A stretch of DNA of 29,106 nt from positions 1 through 29,106 of the forward strand of contig CAYRMV010000028.1 of NCBI GenBank assembly GCA_964425255.1, written 5' to 3'. Origin of the DNA: CAYRMV01 sp964425255. Its GTDB lineage: Bacteria > Bacteroidota > Bacteroidia > Flavobacteriales_D > Crocinitomicaceae. Below are positions 14,853-23,705 of the stretch, in pieces (position 1 is the stretch's first letter; the number at the start of each line of letters is the position of its first letter). The notes under the pieces are model-generated. The model ran no database searches. It was not told the origin of the DNA and saw nothing but the letters and a program-made list of their open reading frames with translations. The translations under genes and the position numbers were made by a program.

Positions 14853-15653
14853 TTACTTTTTCAAGCAAACCAAACTATATACAAGCGGCAGTTTTCCTTC
14901 AAGTCCTTGAATTTGGTATCGATTTGGACTGATTTCAATGGTGTTATTGAAACAATTGTACGGTGAAAAATCATATTCTTGGAAATTTTCCACCATCAAT
15001 CCTGCGGAAATCAATGCTTGAATTACTTCTGCAAGACCATGATTCCAACTCACATCGGTGTATTGAATGTTCGCTTCACGATCGGTATAGGTTCCTTCGT
15101 TTTCTTCGATGATTGCTTTCTCATTGAAATAGCTGTATCCGATGTGTTTAAAATCGTAATCCATCATCCAAACCACGGGATGAAACTCTGCAAATATCAA
15201 TTTTCCACCGGGTTTGAGCATTTCAACAATCGTTTGTGCCCAACGATCCATGTCGGGAAGCCAACCAATCACACCATAACTGGTGAAAACAATGTCGAAT
15301 TTTTCGGAAATGAGTTGTGGAGTATCATACACATCTCCACAATAAAATTGGGCATTTAACCCTGCTTTTTGATTGATTTCAATGGCATGTTGTATGGCTT
15401 TGTCCGATAAATCGATTCCTGTTACTTTTGCATCCATGCGAGCTAGCGACAGACTGTCTAAACCGAAGTGACATTGAAGATGAAGCACGCTCTTTCCTGA
15501 AAGATCCCCCAACAAGGGCAATTCAATTTCTTGAAGGCAATTGGAACCAGCCAAAAATTGCTCAACGTCATAAAACTTTGATCCAACATGAACTTCTGTT
15601 CGTTGATTCCAAGCTTGTCGATTGAGTTCTTTGTAGTTTTCTTCGGGCTTCAT
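14853..15653 (-). CDS. Class I SAM-dependent methyltransferase
   Basis: 266 residues, Rossmann-type fold. Motif I is KSVLHLQCHFGLDSLSLARM (54-73), with the glycine loop partly replaced by CHFG. The acidic residue after beta-2 is Asp81 in VTGIDLSDKAI. DIVFTSYGVIGWLPDMDRW and LKPGGKLIFAEFHPV follow as motifs IV and VI. The N terminus YKELNRQAWNQRTEVH is common in a Bacteroidota/Firmicutes subgroup of uncharacterised methyltransferases; the substrate is unknown. It starts 34 bases after the tolC stop with no clear terminator between, so it may be read from the efflux operon, though a -7-like TATCTTTC (15671-15678) could serve it alone. Confidence 0.88.
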   Translation of the reverse strand: MKPEENYKELNRQAWNQRTEVHVGSKFYDVEQFLAGSNCLQEIELPLLGDLSGKSVLHLQCHFGLDSLSLARMDAKVTGIDLSDKAIQHAIEINQKAGLNAQFYCGDVYDTPQLISEKFDIVFTSYGVIGWLPDMDRWAQTIVEMLKPGGKLIFAEFHPVVWMMDYDFKHIGYSYFNEKAIIEENEGTYTDREANIQYTDVSWNHGLAEVIQALISAGLMVENFQEYDFSPYNCFNNTIEISPNRYQIQGLEGKLPLVYSLVCLKK

Positions 15654-15687
15654 CTTAACGTATTTTGGTCGAAAGATATGAAAAATT

Positions 15688-17001
15688 CTATGGAATTAAC
15701 TTTTTGAAATCACCATTTAACAAAGAAAGATTTAATTCCGCGGTTTTTAATGCGAGTTCAGCCTGGATCAAACGACTTTTGGCTTGCACCACACTAAATT
15801 GAATTTCGCGTAATTCAAGTGCGGTTATACTTCCGTTTTGAAATGCATCTTGATAGATTGCCACTGTAGACTCGCTTTCCGAAATATTTTGTTGCTCCAA
15901 GGCTACATTTTGAACAGCCCAACTGTATTCGTTCCATGCTTTTCGCAATTCTGTTTGAAGTAAATTGGACTGATTTTGAAGTTGAATCTCAGCTGATTCT
16001 TGTTGTAATTGATTGTTTTTTAATGCTGTATAAGTCGATAGTCGATCCAAAATATTCCATTGCAAGGTGATTCCAGCACCGGGACCCAATGTTCGGTTTG
16101 AATTCAAAATTCCGACTTCGTTTTGGGAGCGACCAAACACATATTGTCCATACAAAGCAATTTGTGGAAAGAAAAACGATTGAAGTTCTTTTCGTTCTAA
16201 ATCGCGAACAGCCAAATTGGATTTTGCCAATAGGATAGAGGTGTTTTGCTCCGAAGCACTTTGCCAATATTTTTCCCATGTCAAGGTCGAATTCAAATTT
16301 AATTCACCTGTAACTTGAAAGGGAGTGAGAATGTCTCTAGCTAAAAATCGATTCATGTCAGCTTGTAAGTTTTGCAACGAACGTTCATTGGCTAAAAAAG
16401 CAGAACTATCAGCTGTTAAATCCAAACGAGCTTGAATCAATTGAATTTCAGAAGCAGCACCGTTGTTGCGTTTTAACAAAGTTTGGTTGAACCGACTTCG
16501 TGAAACATCCAATGCCTCGCGGTAGACATCACGCATTTTAACTTGTTGCAAATAGGTGAAAAACAAAGCAGATGCTTGGTAAATTTTCATTTCCATTTCG
16601 GCAGTTAATTCCGTTGTTGAAATGCTTTGTAATAAGTCTAAACGCTTATCAGTAGCAAACATGCGAAAACCATCAAAAATGGTCCAATTTAAACGAAGGG
16701 CGACATTGGTAGAGGTGTTTTTGGCTGCGTCCGCTTCATTGACCTGACCACTGAAAAATTCTTGGCGCGTATTGTTGCTACTCCAGTTTTGATCAGCAGT
16801 TAGTGCCACACTTGGAAGGTAACCAGCAGCACCGGGATTGTTGTTGTTTTCAGCGATTTTTACATCATTTCGAAGTAAAATAATGCCAAAATCTTTTTCC
16901 AACATTTCGGTCAAAAAGCGTTCCAAAGTATAGGTTTCTTGTGCCTTTACTCCAAAAGAAGAAACGACAAGTAAACTGAAAAAGATGTGCTTTAAATTCA
17001 T
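15688..17001 (-). CDS. TolC family outer-membrane efflux channel
   Basis: 437 residues with a signal peptide (ending FGVKAQ). Two OEP repeats of long amphipathic helices with short strands are seen: ENNNNPGAAGYLPSVALTAD and LNWTIFDGF in the first, ESFFFPQIALYGQYVFG-like strands and LQWNILDR in the second. The coiled helices are rich in Gln, Ala and Leu (AELALKTAELNLSLLNG at the end). It forms the trimeric exit duct for the RND pump. Its ATG overlaps the pump's stop (ATGA, 16998-17001), a sign of translational coupling in the marR-adaptor-pump-tolC operon. Confidence 0.95.
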   Translation of the reverse strand: MNLKHIFFSLLVVSSFGVKAQETYTLERFLTEMLEKDFGIILLRNDVKIAENNNNPGAAGYLPSVALTADQNWSSNNTRQEFFSGQVNEADAAKNTSTNVALRLNWTIFDGFRMFATDKRLDLLQSISTTELTAEMEMKIYQASALFFTYLQQVKMRDVYREALDVSRSRFNQTLLKRNNGAASEIQLIQARLDLTADSSAFLANERSLQNLQADMNRFLARDILTPFQVTGELNLNSTLTWEKYWQSASEQNTSILLAKSNLAVRDLERKELQSFFFPQIALYGQYVFGRSQNEVGILNSNRTLGPGAGITLQWNILDRLSTYTALKNNQLQQESAEIQLQNQSNLLQTELRKAWNEYSWAVQNVALEQQNISESESTVAIYQDAFQNGSITALELREIQFSVVQAKSRLIQAELALKTAELNLSLLNGDFKKLIP

Positions 17002-20000
17002 TTTTTTGAAGTTAAAAAGATGTATAATCCAGGTATGACATACAAAGTCAGAATCAATGAGAATGTAAGTCCACCAATGATTGAAATTCCCATTGGAATC
17101 CGGCTCGTGGAAGCATCCCCCAATGCAAGTGCGATGGGAAGTGCACCCAAAATGGTTGCCAAGGAAGTCATTAAAATAGGTCTGAATCGTTTTGCTGACG
17201 CATCTATGATCGCTTCCCGAATAGTTAAACCATCTTTTTTACGTTGATTCGCAAATTCAACGATCAAAATTCCGTTTTTGGTCACCAATCCAATCAATAC
17301 GATGATACCGATTTCTGAGAAAATATTCAGAGTTTGATCTGTAATCCACAAAGAAACCAATGCACCTGCAAGCGCAAGAGGAACGGTAAGCATGATAATT
17401 AATGGATCTAAAAAGCTTTCAAATTGTGCAGCTAAAACCAAGTAAACCAAGACCAATGCCAATAAAAATGCGAAAATTAAACTGTTTCCACTTTCTGAAA
17501 ATTCCTTGGATGTTCCAGCTAAACTGGTGGTGAAATCTTCGGGAAGCGTTTTCTCCGCCGCTTCGTTCATGACACTGATTCCGTCACCGATGGTTTTCCC
17601 TAATGCGGGATCTCCAGAAACGGTCGCTGAAACATAACGGTTGTAGCGAAACAATTGGGGGGGACTGGATTCATAACGCAATTCCACTAAATTATCGAGA
17701 GGAACTAAATTTCCGTTTGCTGAACGAACATGAATTTCGCGCAAATCAGTAGGGTCGTCGCGCTTGTCTCTTTTCGCCTGACCAATAACTTCGTATTGTT
17801 TTCCGTCCATGATGAAATAGCCAAAACGTTGACCTGAGAAATACAATTGCATGGTTTCGGCGATGTCTTTTACAGAAATCCCCATGGCTTGTGCTTTGTC
17901 ACGTTTGATGTCAATTTGAATTTCAGGTTTGTTGAATTTTAAATCGACATCCACAATTCGAAACGTTGAATTTTGTGCAACTTCCGCCATGAATTGGGGC
18001 AAAACTTCCTTCATTTTTTCTAGCGTTGGCGCTTGAATCACAAATTGAACAGGTAGGCCTGCATTTCGACCTCCTCCGATGGTTTGTTCTTGCACAATGA
18101 TCGAACGAGCAAAATTGTATTCACGTAATTTCCCATTGAGCTCATCGGCAATTTCTTGCTGTGATTTTGTTCTTTTTGAGGGTTCAACCAAGTTCATTCG
18201 AACAAAACCTTTGTTAGTCGAAATCGATGCTCCAAAGCCAGGGGAAGTAACTCCCAACATGGATTTTGTCTCAGGCATGGTGTCGACCAAATTCAAAATT
18301 TGTTGCTGGTGTTGATCCATGCGATCAAAGGATGTTCCCTCAGGTGCGGTGGAAATAATTTGCAAACGACTTTTGTCTTCCAAAGGAGCTAATTCGGATT
18401 GTAAATTCATTCCTGTATAGATAATTAGTCCAAACGATGCAACCATCAAAACCAGAGCCAACCATGGTCGTTTCATGAATTTTACGAGCGTTTTTTCGTA
18501 ACCTACCATCATTCCGTTGAGGTATTTCTCTGACCAATTGTAGAAACGGGAGTGTTTTTCTTTTCGTTTCAACAAACGAGAACTCATCATAGGAGTCAAG
18601 GTCAATGAAATGAATGCGGAGATAATGACAGATCCTGCGACAACAATTCCAAACTCGCGGAACAAGCGTCCTGTCAATCCTTCCAAGAAAATCACGGGTA
18701 AGAAAACGGCTGTTAATGTAATCGTTGTGGAAATGATTGCAAATAAAATTTCTTTCGAACCTTTGTGAGCTGCTTCTTTGGGTTCTTCTCCTTCTTCCAC
18801 GCGGGTGTAGATATTTTCCATCACAACAATGGCATCATCGACCACGAGACCAGTAGCTAAAACAATTCCGAGTAAAGTCAAGATATTGATCGAGAAATCG
18901 GAAATATACATGATGAAAAAGGTTCCGATCAAAGAAATGGGAATGGCAATGATGGGAATCAAAGTAGTACGCCAATCGCGAAGAAATAAGAATATGATTA
19001 AAACAACCAATCCAAAGGCAATGAAAATAGTTTCTTCTACCTCTGTGATGGATTTACGGATGTTTTGTGTGGAATCCAAAGCAACTCCTAAGGTAATTCC
19101 TTCAGGAAGTTCTTTTTTAATTTGCTCTACTTTTTTGTAGATTTCATCCACAATTTCGATGTAATTTGCTCCAGGTTGCGGATTCACAGCTATTCCGATC
19201 ATAGGGACACCGTGGTTTCCTCGAAGTAAGGTACGTTCGTTTAACGGCAAAAGTTTGGCTTCTCCAACATCTTTCAGTCGAATGATTTGATCACCGGATT
19301 GCGAAATGATTAACTTGTTAAATTCTTCTTCTGTTGTTAATCGTCCAAAAGTGCGAAGCATTAATTCGACGTCATTTCCTTCAATTCTTCCCGATGGAAG
19401 TTCTACATTTTGAGCTAAAAGCGAATTTCGAACATCCAATGCTGTTAAACCGTAACCAGCCATTTTTTCTGGATCCAAGTTGAATTTCATGGAGTATTTT
19501 TTCTCTCCCCAAATGCGAATTTCGGAAACCCCTTTGATGGTTTGTAAACGTTCTTTGAAGACATTGTTTCCCAAATCAGTCAATTCCAAAAGAGTCATTT
19601 TCTCACTTTGAACTGTCAACGAGAAGATGGCTTCTGAATTGGCGTCCGATTTAGCAACAATCGGTGGGTCAGCATCTTGTGGGAGATTTCGCACAGCGCC
19701 AGATACTTTGTCGCGTACATCATTGGCTGCTGCATCGAGGTCCATACTTAAATCGAACTCCACGGTAATGGTGCTTCGTCCGTCACTACTCACAGAACTA
19801 AGTGTGCGAATACCAGCTACAGAGTTGATCGATTCTTCCAATGGTTCGGTGATCTGGGATTCGATGACATCGGCGTTTGCACCAGCATAATTGGTAGTTA
19901 CTGTGATGATGGGTGGATCTACCGAAGGAAATTCGCGAACTCCGAGGTAATTAAATCCGATGACACCAAACAAGACAACAATGATCGACATTACTGTCGC

Positions 20001-20039
20001 GAGCACCGGGCGATTGATACTTAACGAGGCAATATTCAT
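16998..20039 (-). CDS. RND efflux pump, HAE1 (AcrB/MexB-like) inner-membrane subunit
   Basis: 1013 residues, twelve TM helices in two halves each with a large periplasmic loop. The N terminus MNIASLSINRPVLATVMSII and the pore region FPSVDPPIITVTTNYAGANADVIE are typical. The proton-relay pair Asp401-Asp402 stands in ATGLVVDDAIVVMENIYTRVEEG (TM4). The second half has GIIVLIGLVTKNGILIVEFANQ and FRPILMTSLATILGALPIAL. It is a proton-driven exporter of drugs or other amphiphiles; the substrate cannot be told. The ATG is one base after the adaptor's stop and the stop overlaps tolC, so all three parts are made together. Confidence 0.97.
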   Translation of the reverse strand: MNIASLSINRPVLATVMSIIVVLFGVIGFNYLGVREFPSVDPPIITVTTNYAGANADVIESQITEPLEESINSVAGIRTLSSVSSDGRSTITVEFDLSMDLDAAANDVRDKVSGAVRNLPQDADPPIVAKSDANSEAIFSLTVQSEKMTLLELTDLGNNVFKERLQTIKGVSEIRIWGEKKYSMKFNLDPEKMAGYGLTALDVRNSLLAQNVELPSGRIEGNDVELMLRTFGRLTTEEEFNKLIISQSGDQIIRLKDVGEAKLLPLNERTLLRGNHGVPMIGIAVNPQPGANYIEIVDEIYKKVEQIKKELPEGITLGVALDSTQNIRKSITEVEETIFIAFGLVVLIIFLFLRDWRTTLIPIIAIPISLIGTFFIMYISDFSINILTLLGIVLATGLVVDDAIVVMENIYTRVEEGEEPKEAAHKGSKEILFAIISTTITLTAVFLPVIFLEGLTGRLFREFGIVVAGSVIISAFISLTLTPMMSSRLLKRKEKHSRFYNWSEKYLNGMMVGYEKTLVKFMKRPWLALVLMVASFGLIIYTGMNLQSELAPLEDKSRLQIISTAPEGTSFDRMDQHQQQILNLVDTMPETKSMLGVTSPGFGASISTNKGFVRMNLVEPSKRTKSQQEIADELNGKLREYNFARSIIVQEQTIGGGRNAGLPVQFVIQAPTLEKMKEVLPQFMAEVAQNSTFRIVDVDLKFNKPEIQIDIKRDKAQAMGISVKDIAETMQLYFSGQRFGYFIMDGKQYEVIGQAKRDKRDDPTDLREIHVRSANGNLVPLDNLVELRYESSPPQLFRYNRYVSATVSGDPALGKTIGDGISVMNEAAEKTLPEDFTTSLAGTSKEFSESGNSLIFAFLLALVLVYLVLAAQFESFLDPLIIMLTVPLALAGALVSLWITDQTLNIFSEIGIIVLIGLVTKNGILIVEFANQRKKDGLTIREAIIDASAKRFRPILMTSLATILGALPIALALGDASTSRIPMGISIIGGLTFSLILTLYVIPGLYIFLTSKK

Positions 20040-20040
20040 G

Positions 20041-21078
20041 TTATTTTGTTTTGATTTTTACTGGCATTCCTGGTTTTACGGCAAGCAAACCGGATGTTAA
20101 AATTTGATCGCCACTTTGAAGTTCACCGATAATTTGAACTTCGTCAGCTGTTCGAATTCCTAATTGAACGGGTACTTCAACCACTTTGCCTTGTCTTGCT
20201 GCATAAACAATTTGCCCTTTTAAAACAGGTACTATCGAAACCGAAGGAACCATGAAAGCATCCGATTCTTTTCCTAAATCATACGAAATGGACACAAATG
20301 CTCCTGGAAATAATTTTCCATCGTTGTTCAATTGTGCACGTAGAGTTAACATGCGTGTTCCCTTGTCAACAAATGACTCGAATGCATAAACTTTTCCATC
20401 GTACGTTTTAGAGCCGTTGTCAAGCTGAAACGAGATCGTTTGTCCGATTTTTACTTGAGATGCATAACGTTCAGCAATAGCAAATTCAACTTTGACTGCG
20501 TTGTCTGCCACCAAGGAAGTGATTTGCGAAGTTGGTGTAATGTATGCACCTTCACTGATGCGGCGTAAACCAATTCTTCCGCTAAATGGTGCACGAATTT
20601 CACCTTTTGAAATCTGTACTTGCAACAAATCCAATTGCGCTTGAATGGATGCTAGGGCAGAAGCTGATTTTTCATATTCTTCTTCGCTAATTCCTTTTCC
20701 AAGAAGTAATTTCTTTTTACGCGCTTCGTCTTTTTTCGCTAAATCAAATTCGACTTGAACTTGTTTGCGTTGCGCTTTGAGAATGTCTGTATCGATTACA
20801 ACCAATAAGGCTCCTTTCGAAACTCGTTGACCTTCTTGAAAAGCGATTTTTTGAACTCGACCACTGATTTCAGGAAAAATAATTACATCTTCACTTGGAA
20901 GAATTGTTCCTGGAATTTGAATTTTTCGATCGATTTCTTGTGGCTTAAGTACTTGAACATCCACTATAGGAGCCGCCATAGCAGGTTTTCCAGTTGCAAT
21001 TTCGTCTTTTCCTCCACAAGCTGTAAGTACCAAACCAGAGATGAGGTAAAATGAAAGGGTTAATTTATTCATGATCAT
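20041..21078 (-). CDS. RND efflux periplasmic adaptor (membrane fusion protein, lipoprotein)
   Basis: 345 residues. A lipoprotein signal peptide ends LVLTAC with Cys21, then comes a barrel-sandwich/lipoyl half (GRVQKIAFQEGQRVSKGALLVVIDTD, about 74-99), a helical hairpin (QVEFDLAKKDEARKKKLLLG ...) and the second lipoyl half (KGEIRAPFSGRIGLRRISEGAYI, about 158-180). Beta-barrel and membrane-proximal domains follow. It links the RND pump to TolC. Two ATGs (21078 and 21072) overlap the end of marR by 14 or 8 bases, so translation is coupled whichever is used. Confidence 0.95.
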   Translation of the reverse strand: MIMNKLTLSFYLISGLVLTACGGKDEIATGKPAMAAPIVDVQVLKPQEIDRKIQIPGTILPSEDVIIFPEISGRVQKIAFQEGQRVSKGALLVVIDTDILKAQRKQVQVEFDLAKKDEARKKKLLLGKGISEEEYEKSASALASIQAQLDLLQVQISKGEIRAPFSGRIGLRRISEGAYITPTSQITSLVADNAVKVEFAIAERYASQVKIGQTISFQLDNGSKTYDGKVYAFESFVDKGTRMLTLRAQLNNDGKLFPGAFVSISYDLGKESDAFMVPSVSIVPVLKGQIVYAARQGKVVEVPVQLGIRTADEVQIIGELQSGDQILTSGLLAVKPGMPVKIKTK

Positions 21079-21556
21079 TGTTCTTTCTTATGTATAATTC
21101 GAGTTCTTCAACAGGTAAATCCATCACATGATTGCAAAGTGATTTTAATTCTTTTTTAAGGTCTTCTCGGCAAGATGGATTGATGAAATTTAAAAATGCT
21201 TCGTCGGTATCGATAAAAGCTTGTTTCACTTCGGGTAAAATCTCTTGACCAAGTTGGGTTAGTGCCAATAAATGTTGCCTTCTATCATCGGGATTTTCAT
21301 TCCGTTGGATTACTCCCGCTTTTGTTAATCCATCTACAATTCGAACTACCGTTACTTTGTCCGTTAGAAGGATGTCAGCAAGTTGTTGTTGGCTGATTTC
21401 TCCTGAAAAAGTTCCGATAACTTCAAATGGATGGAAATACCGATCGATTGGTAAATGTGATAGTCTTTTGGTCAAAAATCCGACATATTGTTTTGTCAGA
21501 AAACCAAAGACTTTTCCCAAAGGCATTTGTTCAATTAATTCTTCTTTTGCTAACAT
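21065..21556 (-). CDS. MarR family transcriptional regulator
   Basis: 163 residues. The winged helix-turn-helix has ISQQQLADILLTDKVTVVRIVDGLTKAGVI (54-83), with the recognition helix about 65-80 and the wing at NPDDRRQHLLALT (88-100). N- and C-terminal helices provide dimerisation, as usual for MarR. As first gene of the efflux operon, overlapping the adaptor gene, it is most likely the local repressor that is relieved by pump substrates. A 17-bp palindrome covering the -7 element (21578-21594) is a ready operator for autoregulation. Confidence 0.92.
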   Translation of the reverse strand: MLAKEELIEQMPLGKVFGFLTKQYVGFLTKRLSHLPIDRYFHPFEVIGTFSGEISQQQLADILLTDKVTVVRIVDGLTKAGVIQRNENPDDRRQHLLALTQLGQEILPEVKQAFIDTDEAFLNFINPSCREDLKKELKSLCNHVMDLPVEELELYIRKNNDHE

Positions 21557-21577
21557 GATAAAATAGTTACCCTGAAA

Positions 21578-21594
21578 TTAGTTAACAAAGCTAA
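21578..21594 (-). promoter_or_regulatory. Likely MarR operator overlapping the efflux operon -7 element
   Basis: On the leftward strand TTAGCTTTGTTAACTAA is an imperfect palindrome (TTAG...CTAA, five of six outer pairs plus one). It contains TAGCTTTG (21586-21593), an exact TAnnTTTG, 29 bases before the marR ATG. A 17-bp dyad over the promoter is the normal MarR arrangement; binding is inference. Confidence 0.45.
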
Positions 21595-21717
21595 CGATTG
21601 AACAAACGAAAAGTTGTTTCTAAAATGTTAAAAAGAAGTAAGGAAGAAATTTATTGAAGCAGAAAATGATTTAATTATCAGTATATGAGTTTTTTGTGAC
21701 TGTTTAGAAAATAAAAA

Positions 21718-23529
21718 TTATTTAGTTGCTTTATAAACTTTTATGATTTTAGTACCCGTTTTTTCGTGAACAAACAAATAATAACTTGCATTCGAAAGAT
21801 CTTCGATGTGGATAATTGGATCGCTTTCAGCATTGATTGATACTTGTTTCATAAACTTCAATTCGCTTGAATAAATGTCGATTGTACCTATTTTGTTTTC
21901 TAAGTTGTAAATCTGAAAAGCACCTTCATTGGGATTTGGGAAAATACTTATTTCATCACTCGATTCCTTGGATAATAGGATAATTGGTGAGTATTCAAAA
22001 TCACCATTCAAGTCTACTTGCTTTAATCTGTAATAAGTATCGTTTCCTCTCGGATTGGTATCATCAAACGAATAAGTATGTGCAATCGATGAATTTCCGT
22101 TTCCAGCTACTGTTCCAATTGGATTAAAGTGAATTCCATCGATGCTACTTTGGATTTCAAAATAAGCATTGTTGATTTCGCTTGCAGTCATCCAATTCAA
22201 TTGATTATAATTTTTGAATGTGATACCTGAAAAGTCAAGTAATTCTACAGGTAGCGTACTGGTTGCCCAAACGGTCATCGCAATATGGTCTATATTAGCA
22301 GTTCCTTGTTGTATCGTTGCAGAGACAGCTCCACCAAAATTAGTGGCATTTATATCTGCTAAAGTCCATGTTGTTCCCCATAAATTTGCTGCACCTCCGT
22401 AGTTCACACTAGCATCATTGTAGGGCCATCTTGTTGTTGTGTTGGCAAGATTATTTCCGACAATTGTTCCCCCTTTTATCAAACGGATTGAATTGTCGAA
22501 TGCAGGAGCGGGAGGAAGGAATAGTCCAATCATGGCATGTCGACTAATCGTATTCGAAGCACTTGTCGATGTGTATGAAACAGTCGGTCTTTCGGTTCCG
22601 TCTGCCGTTATAGCTTTCTGTGCTATTTGCATGGAAGCACCTGTACCCGCAAAGCCTGTATTAAAAAAGGTTTCGTCGGTAACTTCCGTGTAGGCACTGT
22701 TTATCGTCATTGTTCCATTGTGTCCTGCAAGTGTAAAATTTAAAGCCATTCCTTGGGTTAACACACTTAAATTATTCCCTAGCTGCCAAGTGGTTGTTGA
22801 ACCTGGTGCGCTTGAAGTGATAAAATTTCCTGCCAAGTTAGGATTTGTTTGGTCCACATTTTCATAGGCTCCAGAGGAAAATGCATGACAATATTCAGTG
22901 AATCCCGTAGGACCTGAAAAAGTTACCTGAAAATTTCGATTGTTCGCGGCATTTGCAGCAGCTATACCCGCCTCTAGTAAAATCCATATTTCTATCCGCC
23001 CACTAAATCCACTACTCTGATTTGCACCTTCGAAACGCTCAACAACTTGTGTCATGGCTTGGCCTCCGTATGAAACTGCTGTTAAGTCTCTTGTACCATT
23101 GCCATTTTCTAACATCCAAACAAAAACCAAACATCTATCAGTTCCGTTAGGAATATTCGTTGTTGATCTGGTAAATGTCAAGGGTGAACCCGTTCCCTCG
23201 GTTAAATGACTTGTCCAAGCACCGCTTCCAGATAATGCTGCTACAGCTGGAGGTTGGTGGTTTCTTTCAACGGACATTCGGATTCCATTGATGTTTGCCG
23301 GACTGGGGATAGCAAATCCAAAATTGGTTGCTGTTTGATGATGAGTAATGCCCGCTAAGTTATTTGATGATCTAACATTGTTTGAAGAAACGACATTCCC
23401 AGGGTTGGTCCAGCTTTGAGTTCCGACAGATGTATTGTTTCCACCTGCTGCTGGGTTGTTAGGACCATATTGTGTTTGGCTGAAAATTGAAAATGATAAA
23501 AGAATAAATGACAGTGATAGTTTGATCAT
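21718..23529 (-). CDS. T9SS-secreted surface protein with nested domains
   Basis: 603 residues from the ATG at 23529, which starts a good signal peptide (MIKLSLSFILLSFSIFSQ). The order is: first half of a Bacteroidota surface domain (SWTNPGNVVSSNN ... TNFGFAIPSPANINGIRMSVER, about 38-90); a separate 240-residue module with GTDRCLVFVWML, VSYGGQAM and FSSGAYENVDQTNPN; the second half of the first domain (NSIRLIKGGTIVGNN ... NLWGTTWTLADINATNF ... IDHIAMTVW, about 347-421); a linker domain starting LPVELLDFSG; and a T9SS type A sorting domain (ISIFPNPNEGAFQI ...). Function is probably adhesion or binding outside the cell, not specified by the sequence. An ATG at 23565 also opens the frame but coincides with the -7 element. 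Confidence 0.82.
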   Translation of the reverse strand: MIKLSLSFILLSFSIFSQTQYGPNNPAAGGNNTSVGTQSWTNPGNVVSSNNVRSSNNLAGITHHQTATNFGFAIPSPANINGIRMSVERNHQPPAVAALSGSGAWTSHLTEGTGSPLTFTRSTTNIPNGTDRCLVFVWMLENGNGTRDLTAVSYGGQAMTQVVERFEGANQSSGFSGRIEIWILLEAGIAAANAANNRNFQVTFSGPTGFTEYCHAFSSGAYENVDQTNPNLAGNFITSSAPGSTTTWQLGNNLSVLTQGMALNFTLAGHNGTMTINSAYTEVTDETFFNTGFAGTGASMQIAQKAITADGTERPTVSYTSTSASNTISRHAMIGLFLPPAPAFDNSIRLIKGGTIVGNNLANTTTRWPYNDASVNYGGAANLWGTTWTLADINATNFGGAVSATIQQGTANIDHIAMTVWATSTLPVELLDFSGITFKNYNQLNWMTASEINNAYFEIQSSIDGIHFNPIGTVAGNGNSSIAHTYSFDDTNPRGNDTYYRLKQVDLNGDFEYSPIILLSKESSDEISIFPNPNEGAFQIYNLENKIGTIDIYSSELKFMKQVSINAESDPIIHIEDLSNASYYLFVHEKTGTKIIKVYKATK

Positions 23530-23562
23530 TAACATACAGCTCGCATTTGAATTTCCCCAAAT

Positions 23563-23570
23563 CAAAGCTA
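23563..23570 (-). promoter_or_regulatory. -7 element for the T9SS surface protein
   Basis: TAGCTTTG, exact TAnnTTTG, leftward, 34 bases before the ATG at 23529. It overlaps the more upstream ATG at 23563-23565, which supports the downstream start. Confidence 0.4.
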
Positions 23571-23658
23571 CATTTTATTATGTTGTGCATACTATTAATT
23601 TTGACAAATGAACCTCTTTTCAGGATAAAAGATACCTTTCACTCGACTAAATAAATTG

Positions 23659-23699
23659 TCAAAAAAAATCCTTGTTTTTTTTAGTTTAAAACAAGGATT
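23659..23699 (-). terminator. Rho-independent terminator of the TPR-PD40 gene
   Basis: AATCCTTGTTTT (23667-23678) and AAAACAAGGATT (23688-23699) pair over 12 bases with a 9-base loop; read leftward eight Ts follow. It starts 7 bases past the stop of the TPR-PD40 gene and cuts it off from the T9SS gene downstream. Confidence 0.85.
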
Positions 23700-23705
23700 A
23701 AAATG

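Noticed and set aside
14697..14966. 89-residue rightward frame at the methyltransferase end
   Set aside because: Partly antisense to the methyltransferase, low-complexity composition and no recognised domain.
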